Below, in pieces: positions 24,566 to 37,320 of a stretch of DNA of 64,000 nt. Every line of letters starts with the position of its first letter. The stretch's first letter is position 1. Origin of the DNA: Triglochin maritima. Its lineage: Eukaryota; Streptophyta; Magnoliopsida; Alismatales; Juncaginaceae. The position numbers and the translations under genes are program-made. The stretch is taken from NCBI GenBank assembly GCA_963682175.1, contig OY821793.1:28789493-28853492 (forward strand), written 5' to 3'. Under the pieces are notes generated by a model. The model had not been told where the DNA came from and did not search any database. It saw nothing but the letters and a program-made list of their open reading frames with translations.

Positions 24566-27500
24566 ACCTACAAGTGCGCTTTCACTTCCAAACGTGTTTT
24601 GGAAGCGAATGCCGCAGGCCACTGCCGCGAGCACACACTAGGCCCTAGCGTGGCGCTGACATGCCAACTATGACAACACTAAGGTAGTGTCCATCGCCCG
24701 ACCGCCAAATCATTCCGAGATGGGTGCGCCTCGTCGATAACGCGGATGGATATGTGGGGTCCTAAGTTCCATAAACCGTGGTTGGGCCGCCTAAAGACCA
24801 CTTAGAAACTAGGTGTGGGGCTGGCCACATGCCACGCGTGGAGCTGGCCAAAGGCCACTCCGTCGCCACCCTGCAGGCCAATACCAAATCGGCTGCGCCT
24901 CGAGCATCCGACCTCCAAATTGAGCGTTCTAACTTGCATTACGTAGACAATTCATCCCTCTATCTGCCCCTAAAATTTCAGAGCAAACGCCCAAGTATTC
25001 GCGGTCGCGCCTCCTCCAAGAAGACGTAGCTCCCTACCAGCCACGCCCCCACATCATCAGCATTCTTCATCTCATCGCGCCTCCCCCTACATACATCTAA
25101 ATCGGGCATTCTAAGAGGAGTTACCCATCCACTCCTCCTCACTATGTGCTCGGGTGCCCAAATATAGACTAAGGCTCACCTAAGGTCCACTCAGGCCATT
25201 GCTTGGGACAAACGATGCGGCAGCTTCCACTTTGCCCGCGGGCAACACCCATGGACTTCCAAACGTGTTTTGGAAGCGAATGGGGTAGGCAACAACCGTG
25301 GGAACCCAAGCATGGGCACGAGCAACGTCCCAAAGAACTTTCCCCACGAGAAACCCCCATTCCCTTCCGGACGCGTTCGGAAGTGCACGGGAAGGCAACA
25401 ACCTTGGGCAACCGAGCACGTCGAAGAGCAACTACCACAGGCACCTTGGTCTTTGCCCACGAGCAACCTCCATTTCACCTACAAGTGCGCATTCACTTCC
25501 AAACGTGTTTTTGAAGCGAATGCGGCAGGCCACTGCCGCTAGCACACACTAGGCCCTAGCGTGGCGCTGACATGCCAACTATGACAACACTAGGCTAGTG
25601 TCCATCGCCCGACCGCCAAATCACTCCGAGATGGGTGCGCCTCGTAGATAACGCGGATGGATATGTGGGGTCCTAAGTTCGATAAACCGTGGTTGGGCCG
25701 CCTAAAGACCACTTAGAAACTAGGTGTGGGGCTGGCCACATGCCACGCGTGGAGCTGGCCAAAGGCCACTCCGTCGCCACCCTGCAGGCCAACACCAAAT
25801 CGGCTGCGCCTCGAGCATCCGACCTCCAAATCGAGCGTTCTAACTTGCATTACGTAGACAATTCATCCCTCTATCTGGCCCTAAAATTTCAGAGCAAACG
25901 CCCAAGTATTCGGGGTCGCGCCTCCTCCAAGAAGACGTAGCTCCCTACCAGCCACGCCCCCACATCATCAGCATTATTCATCTCATCGCGCCTCCCCCTA
26001 CATACATCTAAATCGGGCATTCTAAGATGAGTTACCCATCCACTCCTCCTCACTATGTGCTCGGGTGCCCAAATATAGACTAAGGCTCACCTAAGGTCCA
26101 CTCAGGCCATTGCTTGGGACAAACAATGCGGCAGCTTCCACTTTGCCAGCGGGCAACACCCATGGATTTCCAAATGTGTTTTGGAAGCGAATGGGGTAGG
26201 CAACAACCGTGGGAACCCAAGCATGGGCACGAGCAACGTCCCAAAGAACTTTCCCCACGAGAAACCCCCATTCCCTTCCGGACGCGTTGGGAAGTGCACG
26301 GGAAGGCAACAACCTTAGGCAACCGAGCACGTCGAAGAGCAACTACCACAGGCACCTTGGTCTTTGCCCACGAGCAACCTCCATTTCACCTACAAGTGCG
26401 CTTTCACTTCCAAACATGTTTTGGAAGCGAATGCCGCAGGCCACTGCCGCGAGCACACACTAGGCCCTAGCGTGGCGCTGACATGCCAACTATGACAACA
26501 CTAAGGTAGTGTCCATCGCCCGACCGCCAAATCACTCCGAGATGGGTGCGCCTCGTCGATAACGCGGATGGATATGTGGGGTCCTAAGTTCCATAAACCG
26601 TGGTTGGGCCGCCTAAAGACCACTTAGAAACTAGGTGTGGGGCTGGCCACATGCCACGCGTGGAGCTGGCCAAAGGCCACTCCGTCGCCACCCTGCAGGC
26701 CAATACCAAATCGGCTGCGCCTCGAGCATCCGACCTCCAAATTGAGCGTTCTAAATTGCATTACGTAGACAATTCATCCCTCTATCTGCCCCTAAAATTT
26801 CAGAGCAAACGCCCAAGTATTCGGGGTCGCGCCTCCTCCAAGAAGACGTAGCTCCCTACCAGCCACGCCCCCACATCATCAGCATTCTTCATCTCATCGC
26901 GCCTCCCCCCTACATACATCTAAATCGGGCATTCTAAGAGGAGTTACCCATCCACTCCTCCTCACTATGTGCTCGGGTGCCCAAATATAGACTAAGGCTC
27001 ACCTAAGGTCCACTCAGGCCATTGCTTGGGACAAACGATGCGGCAGCTTCCACTTTGCCCGCGGGCAACACCCATGGACTTCCAAACGTGTTTTGGAAGC
27101 GAATGGGGTAGGCAACAACCGTGGGAACCCAAGCATGGGCACGAGCAATGTCCCAAAGAACTTTCCCCACGAGAAACCCCCATTCCCTTCCGGACGCGTT
27201 CGGAAGTGCACGGGAAGGCAACAACCTTGGGCAACCGAGCACGTCGAAGAGCAACTACCACAGGCACCTTGGTCTTTGCCCACGAGCAACCTCCATTTCA
27301 CCTACAAGTGCGCTTTCACTTCCAAACGTGTTTTTGAAGCGAATGCGGCAGGCCACTGCCGCTAGCACACACTAGGCCCTAGCGTGGCGCTGACATGCCA
27401 ACTATGACAACACTAGGCTAGTGTCCATCGCCCGACCGCCAAATCACTCCGAGATGGGTGCGCCTCGTAGATAACGCGGATGGATATGTGGGGTCCTAAG

Positions 27501-28210
27501 TTCGATAAACCGTGGTTGGGCCGCCTAAAGACCACTTAGAAACTAGGTGTGGGGCTGGCCACATGCCACGCGTGGAGCTGGCCAAAGGCCACTCCGTCGC
27601 CACCCTGCAGGCCAACACCAAATCGGCTGCGCCTCGAGCATCCGACCTCCAAATGGAGCGTTCTAACTTGCATTACGTAGACAATTCATCCCTCTATCTG
27701 CCCCTAAAATTTTAGAGCAAACGCCCAAGTATTCGGGGTCGCGCCTCCTCCAAGAAGACGTAGCTCCCTACCAGCCACGCCCCCACATCATCAGCATTAT
27801 TCATCTCATCGCGCCTCCCCCTACATACATCTAAATCGGGCATTCTAAGATGAGTTACCCATCCACTCCTCCTCACTATGTGCTCGGGTGCCCAAATATA
27901 GACTAAGGCTCACCTAAGGTCCACTCAGGCCATTGCTTGGGACAAACAATGCGGCAGCTTCCACTTTGCCCGCGGGCAACACCCATGGACTTCCAAACGT
28001 GTTTTGGAAGCGAATGGGGTAGGCAACAACCGTGGGAACCCAAGCATGGGCACGAGCAACGTCCCAAAGAACTTTCCCCACGAGAAACCCCCATTCCCTT
28101 CCGGACGCGTTCGGAAGTGCACGGGAAGGCAACAACCTTGGGCAACCGAGCACGTCGAAGAGCAACTACCACAGGCACCTTGGTCTTTGCCCACGAGCAA
28201 CCTCCATTTC
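24566..28210 (+). repeat. HOR block 4: two dimer units of 1822 and 1823 bp (M28-M31)
   Basis: M28 and M30 share CCAATACCAAATC, CTCGTCGATAAC and ACTAAGGTAGT. M29 and M31 share AGTTCGATAAACC and the ATTATTC with GATGAG haplotype. M30 has one extra C in the run CCTCCCCCCTAC (near 26906-26911), giving 912 bp. M31 has TTTTAGAGC (near 27710). Confidence 0.8.
25522..25539. repeat. Perfect 7-bp hairpin GCGGCAG-GCCA-CTGCCGC (gamma variant)
   Basis: In M29 and nearly all later copies to about 55.6 kb, the bases before AGGCCACTGCCGC are GCGGC, making a perfect stem with a GCCA loop. Alpha, beta and the outer gamma copies have GCCGTAGG, GTCGCAGG or GCCGCAGG there, which leave mismatches. This is the first occurrence in the window. 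Confidence 0.65.
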
Positions 28211-31200
28211 ACCTACAAGTGCGCTTTCACTTCCAAACGTGTTTTGGAAGCGAATGCGGCAGGCCACTGCCGCGAGCACACACTAGGCCCTAGCGTGGCG
28301 CTGACATGCCAACTATGACAACACTAGGCTAGTGTCCATCGCCCGACCGCCAAATCACTCCGAGATGGGTGCGCCTCGTAGATAACGCGGATGGATATGT
28401 GGGGTCCTAAGTTCCATAAACCGTGGTTGGGCCGCCTAAAGACCACTTAGAAACTAGGTGTGGGGCTGGCCACATGCCACGCGTGGAGCTGGCCAAAGGC
28501 CACTGCGTCGCCACCCTGCAGGCCAACACCAAATCGGCTGCGCCTCGAGCATCCGACCTCCAAATCGAGCGTTCTAACTTGCATTACGTAGACAATTCAT
28601 CCCTATATCTGCCCCTAAAATTTCAGAGCAAACGCCCAAGTATTCGGGGTCGCGCCTCCTCCAAGAAGACGTAGCTCCCTACCAGCCACGCCCCCACATC
28701 ATCAGCATTATTCATCTCATCGCGCCTCCCCCTACATACATCTAAATCGGGCATTCTAAGATGAGTTACCCATCCACTCCTCCTCACTATGTGCTCGGGT
28801 GCCCAAATATAGACTAAGGCTCACCTAAGGTCCACTCAGGCCATTGCTTGGGACAAACAATGCGGCAGCTTCCACTTTGCCCGCGGGCAACACCCATGGA
28901 CTTCCAAACGTGTTTTGGAAGCGAATGGGGTAGGCAACAACCGTGGGAACCCAAGCATGGGCACGAGCAACGTCCCAAAGAACTTTCCCCACGAGAAACC
29001 CCCATTCCCTTCCGGACGCGTTCGGAAGTGCACGGGAAGGCAACAACCTTGGGCAACCGAGCACGTCGAAGAGCAACTACCACAGGCACCTTGGTCTTTG
29101 CCCACGAGCAACCTCCATTTCACCTACAAGTGCGCTTTCACTTCCAAACGTGTTTTTGAAGCGAATGCGGCAGGCCACTGCCGCTAGCACACACTAGGCC
29201 CTAGCGTGGCGCTGACATGCCAACTATGACAACACTAGGCTAGTGTCCATCGCCCGACCGCCAAATCACTCCGAGATGGGTGCGCCTCGTAGATAACGCG
29301 GATGGATATGTGGGGTCCTAAGTTCGATAAACCGTGGTTGGGCCGCCTAAAGACCACTTAGAAACTAGGTGTGGGGCTGGCCACATGCCACGCGTGGAGC
29401 TGGCCAAAGGCCACTCCGTCGCCACCCTGCAGGCCAACACCAAATCGGCTGCGCCTCGAGCATCCGACCTCCAAATGGAGCGTTCTAAATTGCATTACGT
29501 AGACAATTCATCCCTATATCTGCCCCTAAAATTTCAGAGCAAACGCCCAAGTATTCGGGGTCGCGCCTCCTCCAAGAAGACGTAGCTCCCTACCAGCCAC
29601 GCCCCCACATCATCAGCATTATTCATCTCATCGCGCCTCCCCCTACATACATCTAAATCGGGCATTCTAAGATGAGTTACCCATCCACTCCTCCTCACTA
29701 TGTGCTCGGGTGCCCAAATATAGACTAAGGCTCACCTAAGGTCCACTCAGGCCATTGCTTGGGACAAACGATGCGGCAGCTTCCACTTTGCCCGCGGGCA
29801 ACACCCATGGACTTCCAAACGTGTTTTGGAAGCGAATGGGGTAGGCAACAACCGTGGGAACCCAAGCATGGGCACGAGCAACGTCCCAAAGAACTTTCCC
29901 CACGAGAAACCCCCATTCCCTTCCGGACGCGTTCGGAAGTGCACGGGAAGGCAACAACCTTGGGCAACCGAGCACGTCGAAGAGCAACTACCACAGGCAC
30001 CTTGGTCTTTGCCCACGAGCAACCTCCATTTCACCTACAAGTGCGCTTTCACTTCCAAACGTGTTTTGGAAGCGAATGCGGCAGGCCACTGCCGCGAGCA
30101 CACACTAGGCCCTAGCGTGGCGCTGACATGCCAACTATGACAACACTAGGCTAGTGTCCATCGCCCGACCGCCAAATCACTCCGAGATGGGTGCGCCTCG
30201 TAGATAACGCGGATGGATATGTGGGGTCCTAAGTTCCATAAACCGTGGTTGGGCCGCCTAAAGACCACTTAGAAACTAGGTGTGGGGCTGGCCACATGCC
30301 ACGCGTGGAGCTGGCCAAAGGCCACTGCGTCGCCACCCTGCAGGCCAACACCAAATCGGCTGCGCCTCGAGCATCCGACCTCCAAATCGAGCGTTCTAAC
30401 TTGCATTACGTAGACAATTCATCCCTATATCTGCCCCTAAAATTTCAGAGCAAACGCCCAAGTATTCGGGGTCGCGCCTCCTCCAAGAAGACGTAGCTCC
30501 CTACCAGCCACGCCCCCACATCATCAGCATTATTCATCTCATCGCGCCTCCCCCTACATACATCTAAATCGGGCATTCTAAGATGAGTTACCCATCCACT
30601 CCTCCTCACTATGTGCTCGGGTGCCCAAATATAGACTAAGGCTCACCTAAGGTCCACTCAGGCCATTGCTTGGGACAAACAATGCGGCAGCTTCCACTTT
30701 GCCCGCGGGCAACACCCATGGACTTCCAAACGTGTTTTGGAAGCGAATGGGGTAGGCAACAACCGTGGGAACCCAAGCATGGGCACGAGCAACGTCCCAA
30801 AGAACTTTCCCCACGAGAAACCCCCATTCCCTTCCGGACGCGTTCGGAAGTGCACGGGAAGGCAACAACCTTGGGCAACCGAGCACGTCGAAGAGCAACT
30901 ACCACAGGCACCTTGGTCTTTGCCCACGAGCAACCTCCATTTCACCTACAAGTGCGCTTTCACTTCCAAACGTGTTTTTGAAGCGAATGCGGCAGGCCAC
31001 TGCCGCTAGCACACACTAGGCCCTAGCGTGGCGCTGACATGCCAACTATGACAACACTAGGCTAGTGTCCATCGCCCGACCGCCAAATCACTCCGAGATG
31101 GGTGCGCCTCGTAGATAACGCGGATGGATATGTGGGGTCCTAAGTTCGATAAACCGTGGTTGGGCCGCCTAAAGACCACTTAGAAACTAGGTGTGGGGCT

Positions 31201-33676
31201 GGCCACATGCCACGCGTGGAGCTGGCCAAAGGCCACTCCGTCGCCACCCTGCAGGCCAACACCAAATCGGCTGCGCCTCGAGCATCCGACCTCCAAATGG
31301 AGCGTTCTAAATTGCATTACGTAGACAATTCATCCCTATATCTGCCCCTAAAATTTCAGAGCAAACGCCCAAGTATTCGGGGTCGCGCCTCCTCCAAGAA
31401 GACGTAGCTCCCTACCAGCCACGCCCCCACATCATCAGCATTATTCATCTCATCGCGCCTCCCCCTACATACATCTAAATCGGGCATTCTAAGATGAGTT
31501 ACCCATCCACTCCTCCTCACTATGTGCTCGGGTGCCCAAATATAGACTAAGGCTCACCTAAGGTCCACTCAGGCCATTGCTTGGGACAAACGATGCGGCA
31601 GCTTCCACTTTGCCCGCGGGCAACACCCATGGACTTCCAAACGTGTTTTGGAAGCGAATGGGGTAGGCAACAACCGTGGGAACCCAAGCATGGGCACGAG
31701 CAACGTCCCAAAGAACTTTCCCCACGAGAAACCCCCATTCCCTTCCGGACGCGTTCGGAAGTGCACGGGAAGGCAACAACCTTGGGCAACCGAGCACGTC
31801 GAAGAGCAACTACCACAGGCACCTTGGTCTTTGCCCACGAGCAACCTCCATTTCACCTACAAGTGCGCTTTCACTTCCAAACGTGTTTTGGAAGCGAATG
31901 CGGCAGGCCACTGCCGCGAGCACACACTAGGCCCTAGCGTGGCGCTGACATGCCAACTATGACAACACTAGGCTAGTGTCCATCGCCCGACCGCCAAATC
32001 ACTCCGAGATGGGTGCGCCTCGTAGATAACGCGGATGGATATGTGGGGTCCTAAGTTCCATAAACCGTGGTTGGGCCGCCTAAAGACCACTTAGAAACTA
32101 GGTGTGGGGCTGGCCACATGCCACGCGTGGAGCTGGCCAAAGGCCACTGCGTCGCCACCCTGCAGGCCAACACCAAATCGGCTGCGCCTCGAGCATCCGA
32201 CCTCCAAATCGAGCGTTCTAACTTGCATTACGTAGACAATTCATCCCTATATCTGCCCCTAAAATTTCAGAGCAAACGCCCAAGTATTCGGGGTCGCGCC
32301 TCCTCCAAGAAGACGTAGCTCCCTACCAGCCACGCCCCCACATCATCAGCATTATTCATCTCATCGCGCCTCCCCCTACATACATCTAAATCGGGCATTC
32401 TAAGATGAGTTACCCATCCACTCCTCCTCACTATGTGCTCGGGTGCCCAAATATAGACTAAGGCTCACCTAAGGTCCACTCAGGCCATTGCTTGGGACAA
32501 ACAATGCGGCAGCTTCCACTTTGCCCGCGGGCAACACCCATGGACTTCCAAACGTGTTTTGGAAGCGAATGGGGTAGGCAACAACCGTGGGAACCCAAGC
32601 ATGGGCACGAGCAACGTCCCAAAGAACTTTCCCCACGAGAAACCCCCATTCCCTTCCGGACGCGTTCGGAAGTGCACGGGAAGGCAACAACCTTGGGCAA
32701 CCGAGCACGTCGAAGAGCAACTACCACAGGCACCTTGGTCTTTGCCCACGAGCAACCTCCATTTCACCTACAAGTGCGCTTTCACTTCCAAACGTGTTTT
32801 TGAAGCGAATGCGGCAGGCCACTGCCGCTAGCACACACTAGGCCCTAGCGTGGCGCTGACATGCCAACTATGACAACACTAGGCTAGTGTCCATCGCCCG
32901 ACCGCCAAATCACTCCGAGATGGGTGCGCCTCGTAGATAACGCGGATGGATATGTGGGGTCCTAAGTTCGATAAACCGTGGTTGGGCCGCCTAAAGACCA
33001 CTTAGAAACTAGGTGTGGGGCTGGCCACATGCCACGCGTGGAGCTGGCCAAAGGCCACTCCGTCGCCACCCTGCAGGCCAACACCAAATCGGCTGCGCCT
33101 CGAGCATCCGACCTCCAAATGGAGCGTTCTAAATTGCATTACGTAGACAATTCATCCCTATATCTGCCCCTAAAATTTCAGAGCAAACGCCCAAGTATTC
33201 GGGGTCGCGCCTCCTCCAAGAAGACGTAGCTCCCTACCAGCCACGCCCCCACATCATCAGCATTATTCATCTCATCGCGCCTCCCCCTACATACATCTAA
33301 ATCGGGCATTCTAAGATGAGTTACCCATCCACTCCTCCTCACTATGTGCTCGGGTGCCCAAATATAGACTAAGGCTCACCTAAGGTCCACTCAGGCCATT
33401 GCTTGGGACAAACGATGCGGCAGCTTCCACTTTGCCCGCGGGCAACACCCATGGACTTCCAAACGTGTTTTGGAAGCGAATGGGGTAGGCAACAACCGTG
33501 GGAACCCAAGCATGGGCACGAGCAACGTCCCAAAGAACTTTCCCCACGAGAAACCCCCATTCCCTTCCGGACGCGTTCGGAAGTGCACGGGAAGGCAACA
33601 ACCTTGGGCAACCGAGCACGTCGAAGAGCAACTACCACAGGCACCTTGGTCTTTGCCCACGAGCAACCTCCATTTC
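28211..33676 (+). repeat. HOR block 5: three 1822-bp dimer units (M32-M37)
   Basis: M32, M34 and M36 carry CCACTGCGTCG and AAATCGAGCG. M33, M35 and M37 carry AGTTCGATAAACC, CCACTCCGTCG, AAATGGAGCG and TAAATTGC, and start with TTTTTGAAGC followed by CCGCTAGC. All six share CCCTATATCTG. The units look nearly identical. After M37 the TTTTTGAAGC form appears out of turn at the start of M38, so the alternation slips there. Confidence 0.85.
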
Positions 33677-36600
33677 ACCTACAAGTGCGCTTTCACTTCC
33701 AAACGTGTTTTTGAAGCGAATGCGGCAGGCCACTGCCGCTAGCACACACTAGGCCCTAGCGTGGCGCTGACATGCCAACTATGACAACACTAGGTTAGTG
33801 TCCATCGCCCGACCGCCAAATCACTCCGAGATGGGTGCGCCTCGTAGATAACGCGGATGGATATGTGGGGTCCTAAGTTCGATAAACCGTGGTTGGGCCG
33901 CCTAAAGACCACTTAGAAACTAGGTGTGGGGCTGGCCACATGCCACGCGTGGAGCTGGCCAAAGGCCACTCCGTCGCCACCCTGCAGGCCAACACCAAAT
34001 CGGCTGCGCCTCGAGCATCCGACCTCCAAATGGAGCGTTCTAACTTGCATTACGTAGACAATTCATCCCTATATCTGCCCCTAAAATTTCAGAGCAAACG
34101 CCCAAGTATTCGGGGTCGCGCCTCCTCCAAGAAGACGTAGCTCCCTACCAGCCACGCCCCCACATCATCAGCATTATTCATCTCATCGCGCCTCCCCCTA
34201 CATACATCTAAATCGGGCATTCTAAGATGAGTTACCCATCCACTCCTCCTCACTATGTGCTCGGGTGCCCAAATATAGACTAAGGCTCACCTAAGGTCCA
34301 CTCAGGCCATTGCTTGGGACAAACAATGCGGCAGCTTCCACTTTGCCCGCGGGCAACACCCATGGACTTCCAAACGTGTTTTGGAAGCGAATGGGGTAGG
34401 CAACAACCGTGGGAACCCAAGCATGGGCACGAGCAACGTCCCAAAGAACTTTCCCCACAAGAAACCCCCATTCCCTTCCGGACGCGTTCGGAAGTGCACG
34501 GGAAGGCAACAACCTTGGGCAACCGAGCACGTCGAAGAGCAACTACCACAGGCACCTTGGTCTTTGCCCACGAGCAACCTCCATTTCACCTACAAGTGCG
34601 CTTTCACTTCCAAACGTGTTTTGGAAGCGAATGCGGCAGGCCACTGCCGCGAGCACACACTAGGCCCTAGCGTGGCGCTGACATGCCAACTATGACAACA
34701 CTAGGCTAGTGTCCATCGCCCGACCGCCAAATCACTCCGAGATGGGTGCGCCTCGTAGATAACGCGGATGGATATGTGGGGTCCTAAGTTCCATAAACCG
34801 TGGTTGGGCCGCCTAAAGACCACTTAGAAACTAGGTGTGGGGCTGGCCACATGCCACGCGTGGAGCTGGCCAAAGGCCACTGCGTCGCCACCCTGCAGGC
34901 CAACACCAAATCGGCTGCGCCTCGAGCATCCGACCTCCAAATCGAGCGTTCTAACTTGCATTACGTAGACAATTTATCCCTCTATCTGCCCCTAAAATTT
35001 CAGAGCAAACGCCCAAGTATTCGGGGTCGCGCCTCCTCCAAGAAGACGTAGCTCCCTACCAGCCACGCCCCCACATCATCAGCATTATTCATCTCATCGC
35101 GCCTCCCCCTACATACATCTAAATCGGGCATTCTAAGATGAGTTACCCATCCACTCCTCCTCACTATGTGCTCGGGTGCCCAAATATAGACTAAGGCTCA
35201 CCTAAGGTCCACTCAGGCCATTGCTTGGGACAAACAATGCGGCAGCTTCCACTTTGCCCGCGGGCAACACCCATGGACTTCCAAACGTGTTTTGGAAGCG
35301 AATGGGGTAGGCAACAACCGTGGGAACCCAAGCATGGGCACGAGCAATGTCCCAAAGAACTTTCCCCACGAGAAACCCCCATTCCCTTCCGGACGCGTTC
35401 GGAAGTGCACGGGAAGGCAACAACCTTGGGCAACCGAGCACGTCGAAGAGCAACTACCACAGGCACCTTGGTCTTTGCCCACGAGCAACCTCCATTTCAC
35501 CTACAAGTGCGCTTTCACTTCCAAACGTATTTTTGAAGCGAATGCGGCAGGCCACTGCCGCTAGCACACACTAGGCCCTAGCGTGGCGCTGACATGCCAA
35601 CTATGACAACACTAGGCTAGTGTCCATCGCCCGACCGCCAAATCACTCCGAGATGGGTGCGCCTCGTAGATAACGCGGATGGATATGTGGGGTCCTAAGT
35701 TCGATAAACCGTGGTTGGGCCGCCTAAAGACCACTTAGAAACTAGGTGTGGGGCTGGCCACATGCCACGCGTGGAGCTGGCCAAAGGCCACTCCGTCGCC
35801 ACCCTGCAGGCCAACACCAAATCGGCTGCGCCTCGAGCATCCGACCTCCAAATGGAGCGTTCTAACTTGCATTACGTAGACAATTCATCCCTATATCTGC
35901 CCCTAAAATTTCAGAGCAAACGCCCAAGTATTCGGGGTCGCGCCTCCTCCAAGAAGACGTAGCTCCCTACCAGCCACGCCCCCACATCATCAGCATTATT
36001 CATCTCATCGCGCCTCCCCCTACATACATCTAAATCGGGCATTCTAAGATGAGTTACCCATCCACTCCTCCTCACTATGTGCTCGGGTGCCCAAATATAG
36101 ACTAAGGCTCACCTAAGGTCCACTCAGGCCATTGCTTGGGACAAACAATGCGGCAGCTTCCACTTTGCCCGCGGGCAACACCCATGGACTTCCAAACGTG
36201 TTTTGGAAGCGAATGGGGTAGGCAACAACCGTGGGAACCCAAGCATGGGCACGAGCAACGTCCCAAAGAACTTTCCCCACAAGAAACCCCCATTCCCTTC
36301 CGGACGCGTTCGGAAGTGCACGGGAAGGCAACAACCTTGGGCAACCGAGCACGTCGAAGAGCAACTACCACAGGCACCTTGGTCTTTGCCCACGAGCAAC
36401 CTCCATTTCACCTACAAGTGCGCTTTCACTTCCAAACGTGTTTTGGAAGCGAATGCGGCAGGCCACTGCCGCGAGCACACACTAGGCCCTAGCGTGGCGC
36501 TGACATGCCAACTATGACAACACTAGGCTAGTGTCCATCGCCCGACCGCCAAATCACTCCGAGATGGGTGCGCCTCGTAGATAACGCGGATGGATATGTG

Positions 36601-37320
36601 GGGTCCTAAGTTCCATAAACCGTGGTTGGGCCGCCTAAAGACCACTTAGAAACTAGGTGTGGGGCTGGCCACATGCCACGCGTGGAGCTGGCCAAAGGCC
36701 ACTGCGTCGCCACCCTGCAGGCCAACACCAAATCGGCTGCGCCTCGAGCATCCGACCTCCAAATCGAGCGTTCTAACTTGCATTACGTAGACAATTTATC
36801 CCTCTATCTGCCCCTAAAATTTCAGAGCAAACGCCCAAGTATTCGGGGTCGCGCCTCCTCCAAGAAGACGTAGCTCCCTACCAGCCACGCCCCCACATCA
36901 TCAGCATTATTCATCTCATCGCGCCTCCCCCTACATACATCTAAATCGGGCATTCTAAGATGAGTTACCCATCCACTCCTCCTCACTATGTGCTCGGGTG
37001 CCCAAATATAGACTAAGGCTCACCTAAGGTCCACTCAGGCCATTGCTTGGGACAAACAATGCGGCAGCTTCCACTTTGCCCGCGGGCAACACCCATGGAC
37101 TTCCAAACGTGTTTTGGAAGCGAATGGGGTAGGCAACAACCGTGGGAACCCAAGCATGGGCACGAGCAACGTCCCAAAGAACTTTCCCCACGAGAAACCC
37201 CCATTCCCTTCCGGACGCGTTCGGAAGTGCACGGGAAGGCAACAACCTTGGGCAACCGAGCACGTCGAAGAGCAACTACCACAGGCACCTTGGTCTTTGC
37301 CCACGAGCAACCTCCATTTC
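33677..37320 (+). repeat. HOR block 6: two 1822-bp dimer units (M38-M41)
   Basis: M38 and M40 share AAATGGAGCGTTCTAAC and CCCCACAAGAAAC (near 34454 and 36276). M39 and M41 share CCACTGCGTCG and ACAATTTATCC. M39 alone has GAGCAATGTCCC (near 35343). M40 starts with CGTATTTTTGAAGC (near 35526), a form repeated in M42 and M45. Confidence 0.8.
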
